A DNA stretch of 64,000 bases from Azospirillum endophyticum (GCF_016595245.1 NZ_JAENHM010000030.1:1-64000), one strand, 5' to 3'; positions 7,079 through 16,686 are shown, counted from the first letter of the stretch. The notes: generated by a model from the letters alone, not told the origin. Translations and numbers: made by a program.

Positions 7079-8779
7079 TCAGGGCGCATCCAGCGGCAGC
7101 CGCAGGAAGACGGTCGTGCCTTGTCCGGGAGTGCTGTCGATGTCGATCTCGCCCCCCAGCTTGCCGGTGACGAGGTTGAAGGCCGCATAGAGCCCCAATC
7201 CCATGTTACCGGATCCACGGCGGCTGGTGGCAAAGGGCTGGAACAGCCGCGGCTGGATGTCGGCCGGAATGCCGCGGCCGTCGTCGGACACGCACAGCTC
7301 GATCCGCTCTTGTCCAATCAGCCGGACCGACACCTCGACCCGGCCCCGACGGTTCGGACCGCTATCGATACCCTCTTCGGAACCGTTGGGGCCCCCGGCC
7401 ATCGCAACGACGCCGACGTCTTCCACGGCGACCGCGGCCGCCGTCTCCGTCTCGAAGGCGTGGGCGAAGGCGTTGGTCAACAGGGCCAGGAGCACTTCGG
7501 TCAGCGCGCCGGGATAGGTGTCGAGCGCAAGCCCGTCCGGGCAGTCCAGCACCAGCCGGTGCCTGGAGGCGGCCGGCTGCACCTGCACCGCCAGCACGAT
7601 GTCGGACAGATAGTCGCGCAGGTCGAAACGGCTGCGCGGGGAGCTGGCCTTGCCCTCCGTCACCAGCTTCAGGCTCTGGATCAGGGCCGCGGCGCGTTCG
7701 ATGTTCGCGACCAGCAGCGTCGACACCTCGCTCGCCGTGCCGACATAGTCCTGGAATTCGCTCTTGCGCAGCTGCCCGCCGTTGAAGGTCAGGATGATCG
7801 CTTCCGACGCGGTCTGCAGATGGGTGGCGGCGGTCAGCGCGATGCCGACGGGCGTGTTGATCTCGTGTGCGACCGCGGTGATCATCTGCGCGATCACCGC
7901 CATCTTCTCCGCCCGGATCAGGTCGGACTGCATCCGCTCCAGGTCGGCCAGCGCCTGTTCGGCCGACTCCTTGGCACCGCGCAACGCCTCCGCCTGGACC
8001 TTGCGTTCGGTGATGTCATAGAGCCAGACGATGAAGACCGGCTGGCTCTCGTAGTTGGTGCGGTCGACCGACATCGCCATCCACACCGTGTGCCCATCCT
8101 CGCGCAGGTAATGGATCTCGTCGGCGGCCGATAGCGTCACGGTCTCCGCTTCCCGCTCCGGCAGCCGGTCCTGGACATGGCGGAACAGGGTGGGGGCGCA
8201 ATGCTGCTGAAGCGTGTCCGCCGGCACGCCGAACAGGTCGGTGCAGCGCTGGTTGCAATAGAGCAGGTCGCCGGCTTCGGTGAGGATCGCCACGCCGATC
8301 GGGCTGCCGTCCAGGACCCGGCGCATGCGGGCGGCCTGGGCACGCGACGCCGCCTCCGCCGTCCGGGTTTCCTGAAGCGCGTCGCGCAGGCGCCGCACGG
8401 CGCGGCAGGCCTCCAGCGTCTTGTGGATGGTGGCTTCCAGGTCGGTGAAGTCGATCGGCTTGATGATGAAGTCGAAGGCGCCGCGGTTCATCGCCGCGCG
8501 CACGTTGCCCAGGTCGCCATACGCCGAGACCATCACCGCCCGGATGTCGGAGTTCACCTGCGGCAGATGGTCGAGCAGGGTCAGCCCGTCCATGCCGGGC
8601 ATGTTGATGTCGCTCAGCACCATGTCGATGTCGGGCCGGGCGCGCAGGGTCGCCAGCGCCTCCTGCCCGTCATGGGCGAACAGGAATTCCAGTTCGCCGG
8701 CGCGGACGGCGCGGCGGAAACGCTGCATGATCAGCGTCTGGACGTCCCGTTCGTCGTCGACAACCAGTATCTTGCCCAT
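7079..8779 (-). CDS. receiver-PAS-histidine kinase hybrid (REC at N-terminus)
   Basis: 566 residues. An N-terminal receiver (VVDDERD; phosphoacceptor in MVLSDINMPGMDG; Lys in IIKPID) is followed by a PAS domain (SPIGVAILTEAGDLLYCNQR) and a coiled coil. Then come a HisKA box (ITAVAHEINTPVG) and a HATPase with a long low-complexity insert before DDGRGIP and GNMGLGLYAAF. The receiver-first order is that of kinases controlled by an upstream phosphorelay. It is the first gene of the minus-strand trio, with 91 bases before the next kinase. No membrane segments are seen. Confidence 0.9.
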   Translation of the reverse strand: MGKILVVDDERDVQTLIMQRFRRAVRAGELEFLFAHDGQEALATLRARPDIDMVLSDINMPGMDGLTLLDHLPQVNSDIRAVMVSAYGDLGNVRAAMNRGAFDFIIKPIDFTDLEATIHKTLEACRAVRRLRDALQETRTAEAASRAQAARMRRVLDGSPIGVAILTEAGDLLYCNQRCTDLFGVPADTLQQHCAPTLFRHVQDRLPEREAETVTLSAADEIHYLREDGHTVWMAMSVDRTNYESQPVFIVWLYDITERKVQAEALRGAKESAEQALADLERMQSDLIRAEKMAVIAQMITAVAHEINTPVGIALTAATHLQTASEAIILTFNGGQLRKSEFQDYVGTASEVSTLLVANIERAAALIQSLKLVTEGKASSPRSRFDLRDYLSDIVLAVQVQPAASRHRLVLDCPDGLALDTYPGALTEVLLALLTNAFAHAFETETAAAVAVEDVGVVAMAGGPNGSEEGIDSGPNRRGRVEVSVRLIGQERIELCVSDDGRGIPADIQPRLFQPFATSRRGSGNMGLGLYAAFNLVTGKLGGEIDIDSTPGQGTTVFLRLPLDAP

Positions 8780-9047
8780 CCCGCCTTCCTACCGCCAACC
8801 CGCCCGACAGACGGGCCGTTCCGCCGGACAAATGTCGAGTCCGGAACCGCGCGCCCCACCATAAGCGCGCATCGTCCGAACGGGAAGGGCTGTGGCATCT
8901 GGTGCCCCGTCGGTTGTATGCCGACTCGGGGGCAAGCTTGGGCCGGACCGCAAGCGGAAGTTCCTCATTCCATGTAGAGCGCTAACATCGGTCAGAATAA
9001 CACGGGATTGCGGCAGGGCGAGACGATTGTATCCGGTTCTTGCGCAG

Positions 9048-11882
9048 TCAGGCCTCATGCCGGTCCTCGGGACAATGCGACGGGGGCTGGGCATCCTCCC
9101 CCCTGTCGGCAAGCGGCAGGGTGAACCAGAAGGCCGCACCCCGGCCCGACTCGGCAAGCGATCCGGCCGGGGCATCCTCCACCCCGATGCTGCCGCCCAG
9201 ATGCTCGACGATCCGCTTGGCGATCGCCAGCCCCAGGCCGGTGCCGGCCGGCTTGCCGGTCAGGGCATCTCCGGATTGACGGAAGCGGTCGAAGACCAGC
9301 GCGCGGTCCGTCGCCGCCACGCCGGGGCCGCTGTCGGTCACCGTCACCCGCAGGACACCGCCCTCCGGCCGGGCCTCCAGCCGGATCATGCCGCCGGCCG
9401 GCGTGAATTTGGCGGCATTGGACAGCAGGTTGACGACGACCTGGATCACCCGGTCGACGTCGCCGCGCACCGGCGGCAGGCGGTCCGGAATCCTGACAGC
9501 CAGGGCGATGCCGCGTTCCAGGAACAGCGCCTCCGTCGCCGCGACCGCCTCGGCCAACGCCTGCCCGGCATCGATGGTCCCGATCCGCCAGTCCAGCGCG
9601 CCGGCCTCGATCTTCGCCATGTCCAGCACCTGATTGATCAGGCGGGTCAGCCGCTCGCTCTCCTTGATGATGACGGCCAGGAATTCCTGCCGCTGGGCGG
9701 GCTCCAGGTCGGGGGCGTCATGCAGGATTTCGCTCAGCGCCCGAATCGAGGTCAGCGGCGTGCGCAGTTCGTGGGTGACGGTGGACAGGAAATCGTCCTT
9801 CAACCGGTCCAGCTCGGTCAACCGCTCGTTGGCGGCCCGCAGGGCATCGGTGGCGCGTTCCAGCTCCGCGGTCTTGCGTTCCAGCTCGCGGCTGTGGGCG
9901 ATGACGTCGCTGGTCTCGTCCAGCATGCGCAGAAGCTCCGCCGCTTCCACCGCCCCGGTCGAGACCGAGGAGGCGAGGGCGACGCGGGCGGAGGCGCCGC
10001 CGATCGCCCCGGCCAGCAGCCGTTCGGCCAGGCGCAGCCGTTCCGGCCCCGCCGGCTCGTCCGGATCGGCCTCGGCGAACGCCCGCTCGGCACGCTGCGG
10101 GCCGAGGAAGCGGGCGACCGTCCGGGTGAGGTCGCCGACGCTGGCGGCGCTGCGCCAATCCGGCGGCGCCTGCGGGATCGTCCCCTGCGGCGGCATGCCG
10201 CCCTCCGGCTGGAAGACGTCGACGAAGGCGGCGGCCTGCGCCCGCTCCGCGGATCCCGGCCGGTCGAACAGCGACAGGCCGACATAGGTGCCGACATTGG
10301 CGAGCGCGGTCCAGAACAGGGCATGGGCAAGCGAGTCCCAACCTTCCAGCCCGAACAACGCATAGGGCCGCAGCGCGGCGATCCCCCATGGCCCGTCCGC
10401 GATGAAGCCGGCCGGCAGCCAGCCCGACCGGGCGAAGCTGGGCAGCAGCAGGGTGTAGGCCCAGACCAGAATCCCGGCGGTCACCCCGCCGATGGCGCCG
10501 CGCCGGGTGGCACCCCGCCAATACAGGCCGCCGATCAGCGCCGGGGCGAACTGCGCCACCGCGGCGAAGGAGATCAGCCCGATCGAGACCAGCGCGTAGG
10601 CCGACCCCGCCAGTCGGAAATAACCATAGCCGAACAGCAGGATCGCCACGATGGCGATGCGCCGGACCGCCAGCAGCAGCGGCGCCAGATCGGCCGACCG
10701 CGCCAGCGCCCGCGGCCGGGTCCGCAACAGGATCGGCACCACCAGGTCGTTGCACAGCATGGTGGACAAGGCCACCGACTCGACCACGATCATCCCCGCC
10801 GCCGCCGACAACCCGCCCAGGAAGGCGAGCAGAGCCAGCCAACCGGCCCCGCCGCTCAGGGGCAGGGCGACCATGAACAGGTCCGGGTCCAGCCGCCCGC
10901 CGAAGGCCAGCAACCCCGACAGCGCCACCGGCAGCACGAACAGGTTGATGAGCAGGAGATAGAGCGGGAACAGCCAGACGGCGCGGTCCAGGTGGCGTTC
11001 GTCCACCGATTCGAGCACCATCACCTGGAACTGGCGCGGCAGGCACAGCATCGCCGCCGCCGACAGGATGGTGGTGGCGACCCAGGCGCCCCCCGGCGCC
11101 GCTCCCGGCGTCGGCGATGCGGCGCTGCCGAGCGCCGGTTCGCTGCCCATCAGGCGGGCGAGCTCGGGACGGGCGGCGGCGGCGGTGAACAGGCTGTCCA
11201 GCCCGCCGTGCAGGCCCCAGACCACGAAGACTCCGACCGCCAGGAAGGCGACCAGCTTGACCACGGATTCCAGCGCGATGGCGGCGACCATGCCGGGATG
11301 GTGCTCTGCCGCATCGATCTGGCGCGCACCGAAGACGATGGCGAACAGCGCCATCACCGCCGCGATCAGGAAGCCGTAGTCGAGGAAGGGGCCGGCCGCC
11401 GGCCCCATCCCGCCGCCGCCGGTCAGCGCGTCGAAGCTGACGGCGACCGCCTTCAGTTGCAGGGCGATGTAGGGGGTCACCCCGATGGTGGCGGCCAGCG
11501 CCACCAGCCCGCCCAGCAGCGGGCTGTGGCCGTAGCGGCTGGCGAGGAAATCGGCGATCGAGGTGATGCGCTGCGCCTTGGCGATGCGCAGGATCTTGCG
11601 CAGGAGCAGCGGGGCCAGCAGCATCAGCAGGGTGGGGCCGAGATAGACCGGCAGGAACCCGATGCCCAGCGTCGCCGCCCTCCCGACCGATCCGTAGAAG
11701 GTCCAGGTCGTGCAATAGACCCCCAGCGACAGGGCGAAGACGGTGGGCGAGGCGATGACGCTGCGCCCCGCCGCCTCCCGCCGGTCGGCCCAATGGGCGA
11801 TGGCGAACAGGGCGGAGAGATAGACGAGGGCGGCGATCAGGACGGCGGCCCAATCCAGCCCGGCCTCCTGTTCGATCTGCAT
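9048..11882 (-). CDS. sodium/solute symporter-type sensor histidine kinase (CrbS/CbrA-like)
   Basis: 944 residues. The first ~550 are a sodium:solute symporter fold with about 13 hydrophobic segments, including GVYCTTWTFYGSVGRAA and ITSIADFLASRYGHS. A linker with a short coiled coil joins a HisKA domain (FLSTVTHELRTPLTSIRALSE) and a HATPase ending GLAIAKRIVEHLGG. Proteins of this design (CrbS, CbrA, MxtR) couple carbon-source sensing, acetate in the CrbS case, to a response regulator. The ATG at 11882 follows a strong AGGAGG. A receiver gene and an exonuclease fusion lie upstream in the same operon, as in other CrbS-type loci. No acetyl-CoA synthetase gene is in view. Confidence 0.92.
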   Translation of the reverse strand: MQIEQEAGLDWAAVLIAALVYLSALFAIAHWADRREAAGRSVIASPTVFALSLGVYCTTWTFYGSVGRAATLGIGFLPVYLGPTLLMLLAPLLLRKILRIAKAQRITSIADFLASRYGHSPLLGGLVALAATIGVTPYIALQLKAVAVSFDALTGGGGMGPAAGPFLDYGFLIAAVMALFAIVFGARQIDAAEHHPGMVAAIALESVVKLVAFLAVGVFVVWGLHGGLDSLFTAAAARPELARLMGSEPALGSAASPTPGAAPGGAWVATTILSAAAMLCLPRQFQVMVLESVDERHLDRAVWLFPLYLLLINLFVLPVALSGLLAFGGRLDPDLFMVALPLSGGAGWLALLAFLGGLSAAAGMIVVESVALSTMLCNDLVVPILLRTRPRALARSADLAPLLLAVRRIAIVAILLFGYGYFRLAGSAYALVSIGLISFAAVAQFAPALIGGLYWRGATRRGAIGGVTAGILVWAYTLLLPSFARSGWLPAGFIADGPWGIAALRPYALFGLEGWDSLAHALFWTALANVGTYVGLSLFDRPGSAERAQAAAFVDVFQPEGGMPPQGTIPQAPPDWRSAASVGDLTRTVARFLGPQRAERAFAEADPDEPAGPERLRLAERLLAGAIGGASARVALASSVSTGAVEAAELLRMLDETSDVIAHSRELERKTAELERATDALRAANERLTELDRLKDDFLSTVTHELRTPLTSIRALSEILHDAPDLEPAQRQEFLAVIIKESERLTRLINQVLDMAKIEAGALDWRIGTIDAGQALAEAVAATEALFLERGIALAVRIPDRLPPVRGDVDRVIQVVVNLLSNAAKFTPAGGMIRLEARPEGGVLRVTVTDSGPGVAATDRALVFDRFRQSGDALTGKPAGTGLGLAIAKRIVEHLGGSIGVEDAPAGSLAESGRGAAFWFTLPLADRGEDAQPPSHCPEDRHEA

Positions 11883-11891
11883 CCCGCCCTC

Positions 11892-12116
11892 CTAGCGCGT
11901 CCGGCCGGCCAGGGCGGCGAGCGCGATCACCCCCGCCCAGATGCCGAATACCCAGCCATAGAGGGCCGGCACCCCCAGGATCGTGCCCTCCACCCCGAAC
12001 AGGCCGAGCAGCGGCGGATTGAACAGCGCCGCCGCCAGCAGGAACAGGCCGATCATGCGGTCGCGGTGGCGCCGTGGTTCGGGATCCTGGCCCGGCTCCC
12101 GTCCGGTCGCGCTCAA
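11892..12116 (-). CDS. small two-helix membrane protein of the symporter-kinase operon
   Basis: A 74-codon frame begins with TTG overlapping the stop of the exonuclease gene (TTGA); an internal ATG at 12056 is the other possible start. Two hydrophobic stretches (MIGLFLLAAALFNPPLLGLF and the segment around WVFGIWAGVIALAALAG) predict two membrane helices. Small membrane proteins next to sodium/solute symporter genes are common and may stabilise the transporter domain; here that is inferred from position only. Confidence 0.65.
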   Translation of the reverse strand: MSATGREPGQDPEPRRHRDRMIGLFLLAAALFNPPLLGLFGVEGTILGVPALYGWVFGIWAGVIALAALAGRTR

Positions 12117-14323
12117 AAGGCGCGTTCCCGGGCGGCGAGTTCGACCAGGATGTTGGCGCCGCGGATGGCGTCGTCGAGCGTCCGCACGTCGTGCTCGCGC
12201 AGCATCTCGACCATCCGCAGGAAGACCGCGGCGGTGACCAGACTGTCGCCCAGCGCGGTGTGGCGGTCGACCACGGCGATGCCCAGCCGCTCGGCGATGC
12301 CGTCCAGCGTGTGGTCACCGTCGTTGCCCAGCAGCATGCGGGACAACAGCATGGTGTCCAGCACCGGGCAGTCGAAGGACACCCCCGCCGCCCGTTCCTT
12401 CATCTTCAGGAATTTCAGGTCGAAGGCGGCGTTGTGCGCCACCAGCACCGCGCCGGAGACGAAGCTGCGGAACTGCGGCAGCACGGCGTCGATGGTCGGC
12501 TTTCCCGCCACCATGCCGTCGGTGATGCCGTGGAAGGGGACCGATTCCGGAGGGATCGTCCGCCGGGGATCGACCAGCGTGTTGAAGGTCTCCCCGGTCA
12601 GGATGCGCCCGCCGACGATGCGGACCGCGGCGATCTGGATGATCTCGTCGCCGCCGCTGGGCGACAGGCCGGTCGTCTCGGTGTCGAACACGACGTAATG
12701 CAGCCGATCCAGCGGCGTGCGGCCCAGGCCGCTGGTCGCCAGCGGCTGGTGCAGCAGCCCGAAATCGAAGAACTCAGGCCGGGAGCCGGCGTGTGGGCGC
12801 GGCTGGGCGGTGCGCGGCGACTGGGCCGGCGGCAGCGGCACGCGGAGCCGGGCCCGGCCGGCGGCACCGTCTTCCGAGCCGTCCTTCGCCAGCGGTGCGC
12901 TCCAGGCGGTGCTGCGGTGGTGCTGCAGCACGTCGCCGGCACTGATGCCGCCCAGGCCGCCGGGCAGCGCTTGGTCGAGCCAGCCGTCCAGCGTGGCGCT
13001 GGGCACCGGCGGCCCGCTCCAGACGAGGTCGAGATAGACCCAGCGATCGCCGTCCTGCGGGCCGGCGGCCTCCAGATCGAAGGCGGTGGCGCCGGTCAGC
13101 GCCTGCACCCGCCCGATCAGATAGGCGAACAGCAGGACGAGGCTGTGGCTGTCGCCATGCACCCATTGCGGCAGGCCGGTCAGCGTCACCTTGGTGGCGG
13201 AGTCCGTCGCCACCCGGTGGGCCACCAGCGTGATGAGGTTGTTGGAATGGATGTCGCTCATCGGCCAGTTGCCGGTGACGACGTTGCGGTAGGCGGTGGT
13301 CACCCGTTCCAGCCTTTGCGACAGGCTGTCGCAGGAGTCCAGCATCGCGCTCTCGAAGGCGGCACGGTCGCCAGGACCGAGATCGGGGGCGTCGTACAGC
13401 GTCTCCACCGCCGCGCGCAGATTGGCGATGGGCGCGCGGAATCCCTCCGTCGCCTCGCGCAGCAGGGCGTCGCGCTGGCCCAGCGCCGCCAGCTCGCTGG
13501 TGGCGTCGGACAGGGTCAGCACATAGCCCGTGATGGTCGGCGCGCCGTCCGGCGCCGCGTCGGCGTCCTGCAGGATGGCGCTCATCCGGCCCTCCAGCAG
13601 GATGCGGCCGTCGGTGGTGGCGCCGACGAACTGGGCGGTGGTGCCGTGTTCGTGGTTGACGTGACGTCCCTCGCGGATCCGCAGCGTCAGCCGTTCCAGC
13701 GTGTGGGTCACCGGCTCCGCCACCACGAAATGCAGCAGCGAACGGCCGAGCCCGAGTTCCCCGGTCAGGTGCAGGATGTCGAGGGCGGTCTGGTTGTAGA
13801 GCAGCACCTGGTGCTTGGTGTTGCAGACCAGGACGCCTTCATGCAGGTCGCGCAGCACGGTGGCGAGCCGGCTCTTCTGCTCTTCCGCCTTGGCGGTCGA
13901 CTCGGCGACGGTGCGGGCGATGTCACGGCGGACCTGCGCCAGCTTGTCCGACAGATCGTTCACCGCACGCGCGATGGGCAGCAGGTCGCCGTAGCGGGCC
14001 AGCGGCACCCGGCCGCCGACGGCCCCCTCCGCATTGCCGTGGACGATCAGCCCGGCCTCGCGGCTCAGGGTTTCCGCGGCGCGCAGCAGGTAGCGGTCGA
14101 CGGCCAGCCACAGCCCCCACACCGCCGCGGCACAGGCCGCCGTCATCACCACCGCATAGGTCAGCAGCGGGTCCGATGCGCCCGACCCGCGGACCGCCGC
14201 CATCATCCCAACCGCCACCGCCACCAGACCGAACCCCGCGGCACGGAAGGCCAGCGGGATCATGCGCCGGGGCAGGGGGGCTGGCAGTGGCGCTGGCAGG
14301 GGAGACGCAGGGGACGCGGTCAT
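12113..14323 (-). CDS. membrane sensor module fused to a DnaQ-type 3'-5' exonuclease
   Basis: 736 residues. Two N-terminal hydrophobic segments and a HAMP-like helix are followed by a PAS region (LHEGVLVCNTKHQVLLYNQT). A kinase-like dimerisation stretch follows that lacks a clear HisKA His. The C-terminus is a DEDDh exonuclease with FDTETTGLSP near residue 545, a FHGITDGMV segment, VAHNAAFDLKFL and a final HTALGDSL. All four acidic residues and the His appear intact. Similar fusions accompany CrbS-type kinases; the DNA or RNA substrate is unknown. Its ATG overlaps the stop of the receiver gene by four bases. Confidence 0.88.
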   Translation of the reverse strand: MTASPASPLPAPLPAPLPRRMIPLAFRAAGFGLVAVAVGMMAAVRGSGASDPLLTYAVVMTAACAAAVWGLWLAVDRYLLRAAETLSREAGLIVHGNAEGAVGGRVPLARYGDLLPIARAVNDLSDKLAQVRRDIARTVAESTAKAEEQKSRLATVLRDLHEGVLVCNTKHQVLLYNQTALDILHLTGELGLGRSLLHFVVAEPVTHTLERLTLRIREGRHVNHEHGTTAQFVGATTDGRILLEGRMSAILQDADAAPDGAPTITGYVLTLSDATSELAALGQRDALLREATEGFRAPIANLRAAVETLYDAPDLGPGDRAAFESAMLDSCDSLSQRLERVTTAYRNVVTGNWPMSDIHSNNLITLVAHRVATDSATKVTLTGLPQWVHGDSHSLVLLFAYLIGRVQALTGATAFDLEAAGPQDGDRWVYLDLVWSGPPVPSATLDGWLDQALPGGLGGISAGDVLQHHRSTAWSAPLAKDGSEDGAAGRARLRVPLPPAQSPRTAQPRPHAGSRPEFFDFGLLHQPLATSGLGRTPLDRLHYVVFDTETTGLSPSGGDEIIQIAAVRIVGGRILTGETFNTLVDPRRTIPPESVPFHGITDGMVAGKPTIDAVLPQFRSFVSGAVLVAHNAAFDLKFLKMKERAAGVSFDCPVLDTMLLSRMLLGNDGDHTLDGIAERLGIAVVDRHTALGDSLVTAAVFLRMVEMLREHDVRTLDDAIRGANILVELAARERAF

Positions 14324-14721
14324 GATGCGGGCCCCGTGCCGCCGGTCACCGCCGGCAGGCCCAGATGGCGGCGGACGGTGGTCAGCAGATCGCGGGTGGA
14401 GAAGGGCTTGGTGACGTAGTCGGTGGCGCCCAGCGCCAGTCCCTTCTGCCGTTCGACGTCGCGGCTGCGCGCCGTCAGCATGATGATGGGCAGCGTCTTC
14501 CAGGCCGGATTGCTCCGCAGGGTCTGGCAGACGTCGAAACCGTCACGTTTCGGCATCATCGCGTCGAGCAGGATCAGGTCGGGGGTGAAATTTTCCACCG
14601 AGTGCAGCGCCTCGTCCCCGTCACGGGCGACGCGCACGTCGAACCCGGCGCGCTGCATGAGGACCTGGAGCGACAGGACGATGCTGGGTTCGTCGTCGAC
14701 GACCAGGATGGTCGGCTTCAT
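14320..14721 (-). CDS. response regulator receiver protein, first gene of the symporter-kinase operon
   Basis: 133 residues with VVDDEPS, phosphoacceptor in LILLDAMMPKRDG, Thr in IIMLTARS and Lys in YVTKPFS. A short tail follows and there is no DNA-binding domain, unlike CrbR, which carries a LuxR-type HTH. The output must therefore run through another protein, perhaps the fused exonuclease sensor just downstream. Four genes (14721 to 9048) are coupled or closely spaced, consistent with one transcript. Confidence 0.92.
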   Translation of the reverse strand: MKPTILVVDDEPSIVLSLQVLMQRAGFDVRVARDGDEALHSVENFTPDLILLDAMMPKRDGFDVCQTLRSNPAWKTLPIIMLTARSRDVERQKGLALGATDYVTKPFSTRDLLTTVRRHLGLPAVTGGTGPAS

Positions 14722-14884
14722 GGCGGGCGTCCTCCGGTGCGCCGGTCTGTTGCCGGCTTCCCAAATTCTTAGCCGGGGCGATGCGTTCCGTGCCCTGGAA
14801 TGTCCATGCTACGAGCAAAGAGAAGGGGGGATCAAGCGGCACCCCTCTCTCCCCCGACCAAAGAACGGGGCGGTGGTGCCAAAG

Positions 14885-14923
14885 AAAAAGCCCGGCCGCG
14901 ACCAATTGTCGCTACCGGGCTTT
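14885..14923 (-). terminator. intrinsic terminator of the SPOR-protein gene
   Basis: Read on the minus strand, AAAGCCCGG pairs with CCGGGCTTT around an inner stem (GCGAC/GTCGC), followed by TTTTTC. It lies about 65 bases after the SPOR gene stop and shields the receiver operon downstream. Confidence 0.85.
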
Positions 14924-14989
14924 CGCTTGGATGACAGGGTGTCGAGTGAGCGAGGACCGCTTGCCTGCCGTCGCCGGTCCAGCCGGGGG

Positions 14990-16102
14990 TCAGCGCGCGG
15001 TCACGACGACCGGGTTGAGCCCCATCTTCGATTTCAACTGCTCCGCTTCCCGCTTGGCTGCCGCCGAATCGGGGAACCCGCCGACGCGCACCGCGCGCCA
15101 GGACCGGTTGGAGCTGTCGGTCCAGTCCACCGTATAGGCCTGGAAACCGCTTCCCTGCAGCCGCTGCGCCAGCGAATCGGCGTTTGCCGTCACCGAGAAG
15201 CTGCCGACCTGCACGGTGTAGTGCCCGGCCGGCGGGGATGGGGTGGCCTTGGCAGCCGGCTTCGACTCGCCGTTGCCCGCCGACGGCGCGGCCGGCGCCG
15301 CGACGGGGGGACGCTTCGCGCTGTCCTTGGCCCCATCCTTGGGCGGTGCCAGCATCGCCTGCAGCGATCCGGTGTCCGTCGGGCTGCCGGCGGCGGGTTG
15401 TTCCGGCTTGCCGGCCTCGGCCTTCGGCGACTCCGGCTTCTGGGCCGCTGGCGGCGGGGCGCTTTCCGCCAGGGGGGTGGCGCGCGGCTTCGGCGTCGCG
15501 GCGGGGGCCGTTGCCGGGACCGCCGGCGGCTCCGGCACCTTCAGTACCGGTGGCGGGCTGGCCGGCAGGGCGGCGACCGGCGGCGGCGGGGCCGAGGAGG
15601 GGGCGGACTGCTGCGCCTGGACCGGGGAAGTCTGGCCGGCAGGTGCCTGGGGCGTCGCCGCCGGCGCCGCGGCGGTCGGGGCACTCGCGGTCGGAGCGGC
15701 GGGAGCGGGGTTGGCCGGCGCCCGGGTGATCGCCGGGGCGGGCACCATCGGCGCCGAGCCGTTGGCGGCCGTCGACACCGGCGCCGGATCACCCGACCCG
15801 AACGATACGACGGCAACGGCGATGCCGCCGGCAACCAGCAGGGCAAGGGCGATCTTGCCCAGCGGCAGGCCTCGGCTTACCGGTTCCTCCTCCTCGTCCT
15901 CGACGTCATCGTCCTGCGGGTCGGCCCGCAGATCCTCGTTCAAGGCGCGAAGCAGCTTGGCGATGTCCTCGTTCTCCGGCGGCGGAGTCTCGGAAGATGT
16001 GCCGTTGGCCTTCATCTCGTCCTTGGAAGTCGGTGTCGTCAGGGTGGGAGCCCGCCGGGATGGTGGCATGAGCGTCACGGTCGACCTGCGCTTGCCCGTC
16101 AT
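14990..16102 (-). CDS. SPOR-domain membrane protein, peptidoglycan/septum binding
   Basis: Up to 370 residues. An acidic N-terminal cytoplasmic part (DDDVEDEEEE) precedes one membrane helix (IALALLVAGGIAVAVV), a long Pro/Ala-rich periplasmic spacer and a C-terminal SPOR domain (YTVQVGSFSVTANADSLAQR onward). SPOR domains bind denuded glycan strands at the division site. ATG at 16102 gives the longest protein. The ATG at 16015 (MKANGTSS) has a better Shine-Dalgarno (AAGGAC) and may be the true start, giving 341 residues. TatA and YciB lie upstream on the same strand. Confidence 0.85.
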   Translation of the reverse strand: MTGKRRSTVTLMPPSRRAPTLTTPTSKDEMKANGTSSETPPPENEDIAKLLRALNEDLRADPQDDDVEDEEEEPVSRGLPLGKIALALLVAGGIAVAVVSFGSGDPAPVSTAANGSAPMVPAPAITRAPANPAPAAPTASAPTAAAPAATPQAPAGQTSPVQAQQSAPSSAPPPPVAALPASPPPVLKVPEPPAVPATAPAATPKPRATPLAESAPPPAAQKPESPKAEAGKPEQPAAGSPTDTGSLQAMLAPPKDGAKDSAKRPPVAAPAAPSAGNGESKPAAKATPSPPAGHYTVQVGSFSVTANADSLAQRLQGSGFQAYTVDWTDSSNRSWRAVRVGGFPDSAAAKREAEQLKSKMGLNPVVVTAR

Positions 16103-16258
16103 GGCGGGCCGGCTGGATGCGGAAAGGGACCTTCCGGTCGCCGGTTCCGCTGAATGCGGACCGGCTGCGGAAAGCCCCTTCTTTCTATCGTATTTTGCCG
16201 CCCCATCAAACCGCCATGCGGTCGCGCCCGGCGGACGGGCGGCATGAAAGAGGAGGCG

Positions 16259-16567
16259 TCAGCCTTGATGCGGCTTGGTCGGGTCGACCGGATTGGCAGT
16301 CGCCGTCGTGACCGGGGGGACGGCGGCAGGATGCACCGGAGACGGCTGGGCCGGCTGGGCGGGGGCCGGGTTGATCGCGGCGGGGGGAGCCTGGGCGGTG
16401 GTCGCGGCAGGCGGCTGGGCCTCGTCCCCATCGTCCTTCAGTCCGGCCTTGAAGGCCTTCACGCCCTTGGCGATGTCGCCCATCACGTTGGGCAGCTTGC
16501 CGGCGCCGAACAGGAGAAGCACGATGACCAGAACGATCATCCAATGCCAGATGCTGAAACTGCCCAT
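16259..16567 (-). CDS. tatA: twin-arginine translocase subunit TatA
   Basis: 102 residues. One N-terminal membrane helix ([20 protein letters not shown]) with the conserved FG turn is followed by the amphipathic helix [14 protein letters not shown] and a Pro/Ala-rich tail. This is TatA rather than TatB by length and by the FGxGKLP motif. The ATG follows AGAGGT. TatB and TatC genes are not adjacent, which is unusual, because alphaproteobacteria normally keep tatABC together; they may lie elsewhere, or this may be a second TatA. Confidence 0.9.
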   Translation of the reverse strand: MGSFSIWHWMIVLVIVLLLFGAGKLPNVMGDIAKGVKAFKAGLKDDGDEAQPPAATTAQAPPAAINPAPAQPAQPSPVHPAAVPPVTTATANPVDPTKPHQG

Positions 16568-16686
16568 CGATCAATACCTCTGAAATTCGGTCGGAGCGGA
16601 CTTCGTCGCGGTCGCCACCAATGTGAGTGCCCCTTCCGCGCCGCACAAGAGGGAGCTGCCGAAGAGCCGTGACAAAGGCGGTGTCC

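Noticed and set aside
8892..12698. A 1268-codon plus-strand frame
   Set aside because: It is the antisense of the symporter kinase and neighbours, a high-GC artefact rich in Arg, Gln and Gly. The minus-strand genes have clear domains.
12074..14419. 781-codon plus-strand frame
   Set aside because: Antisense of the sensor-exonuclease, whose catalytic motifs are intact.
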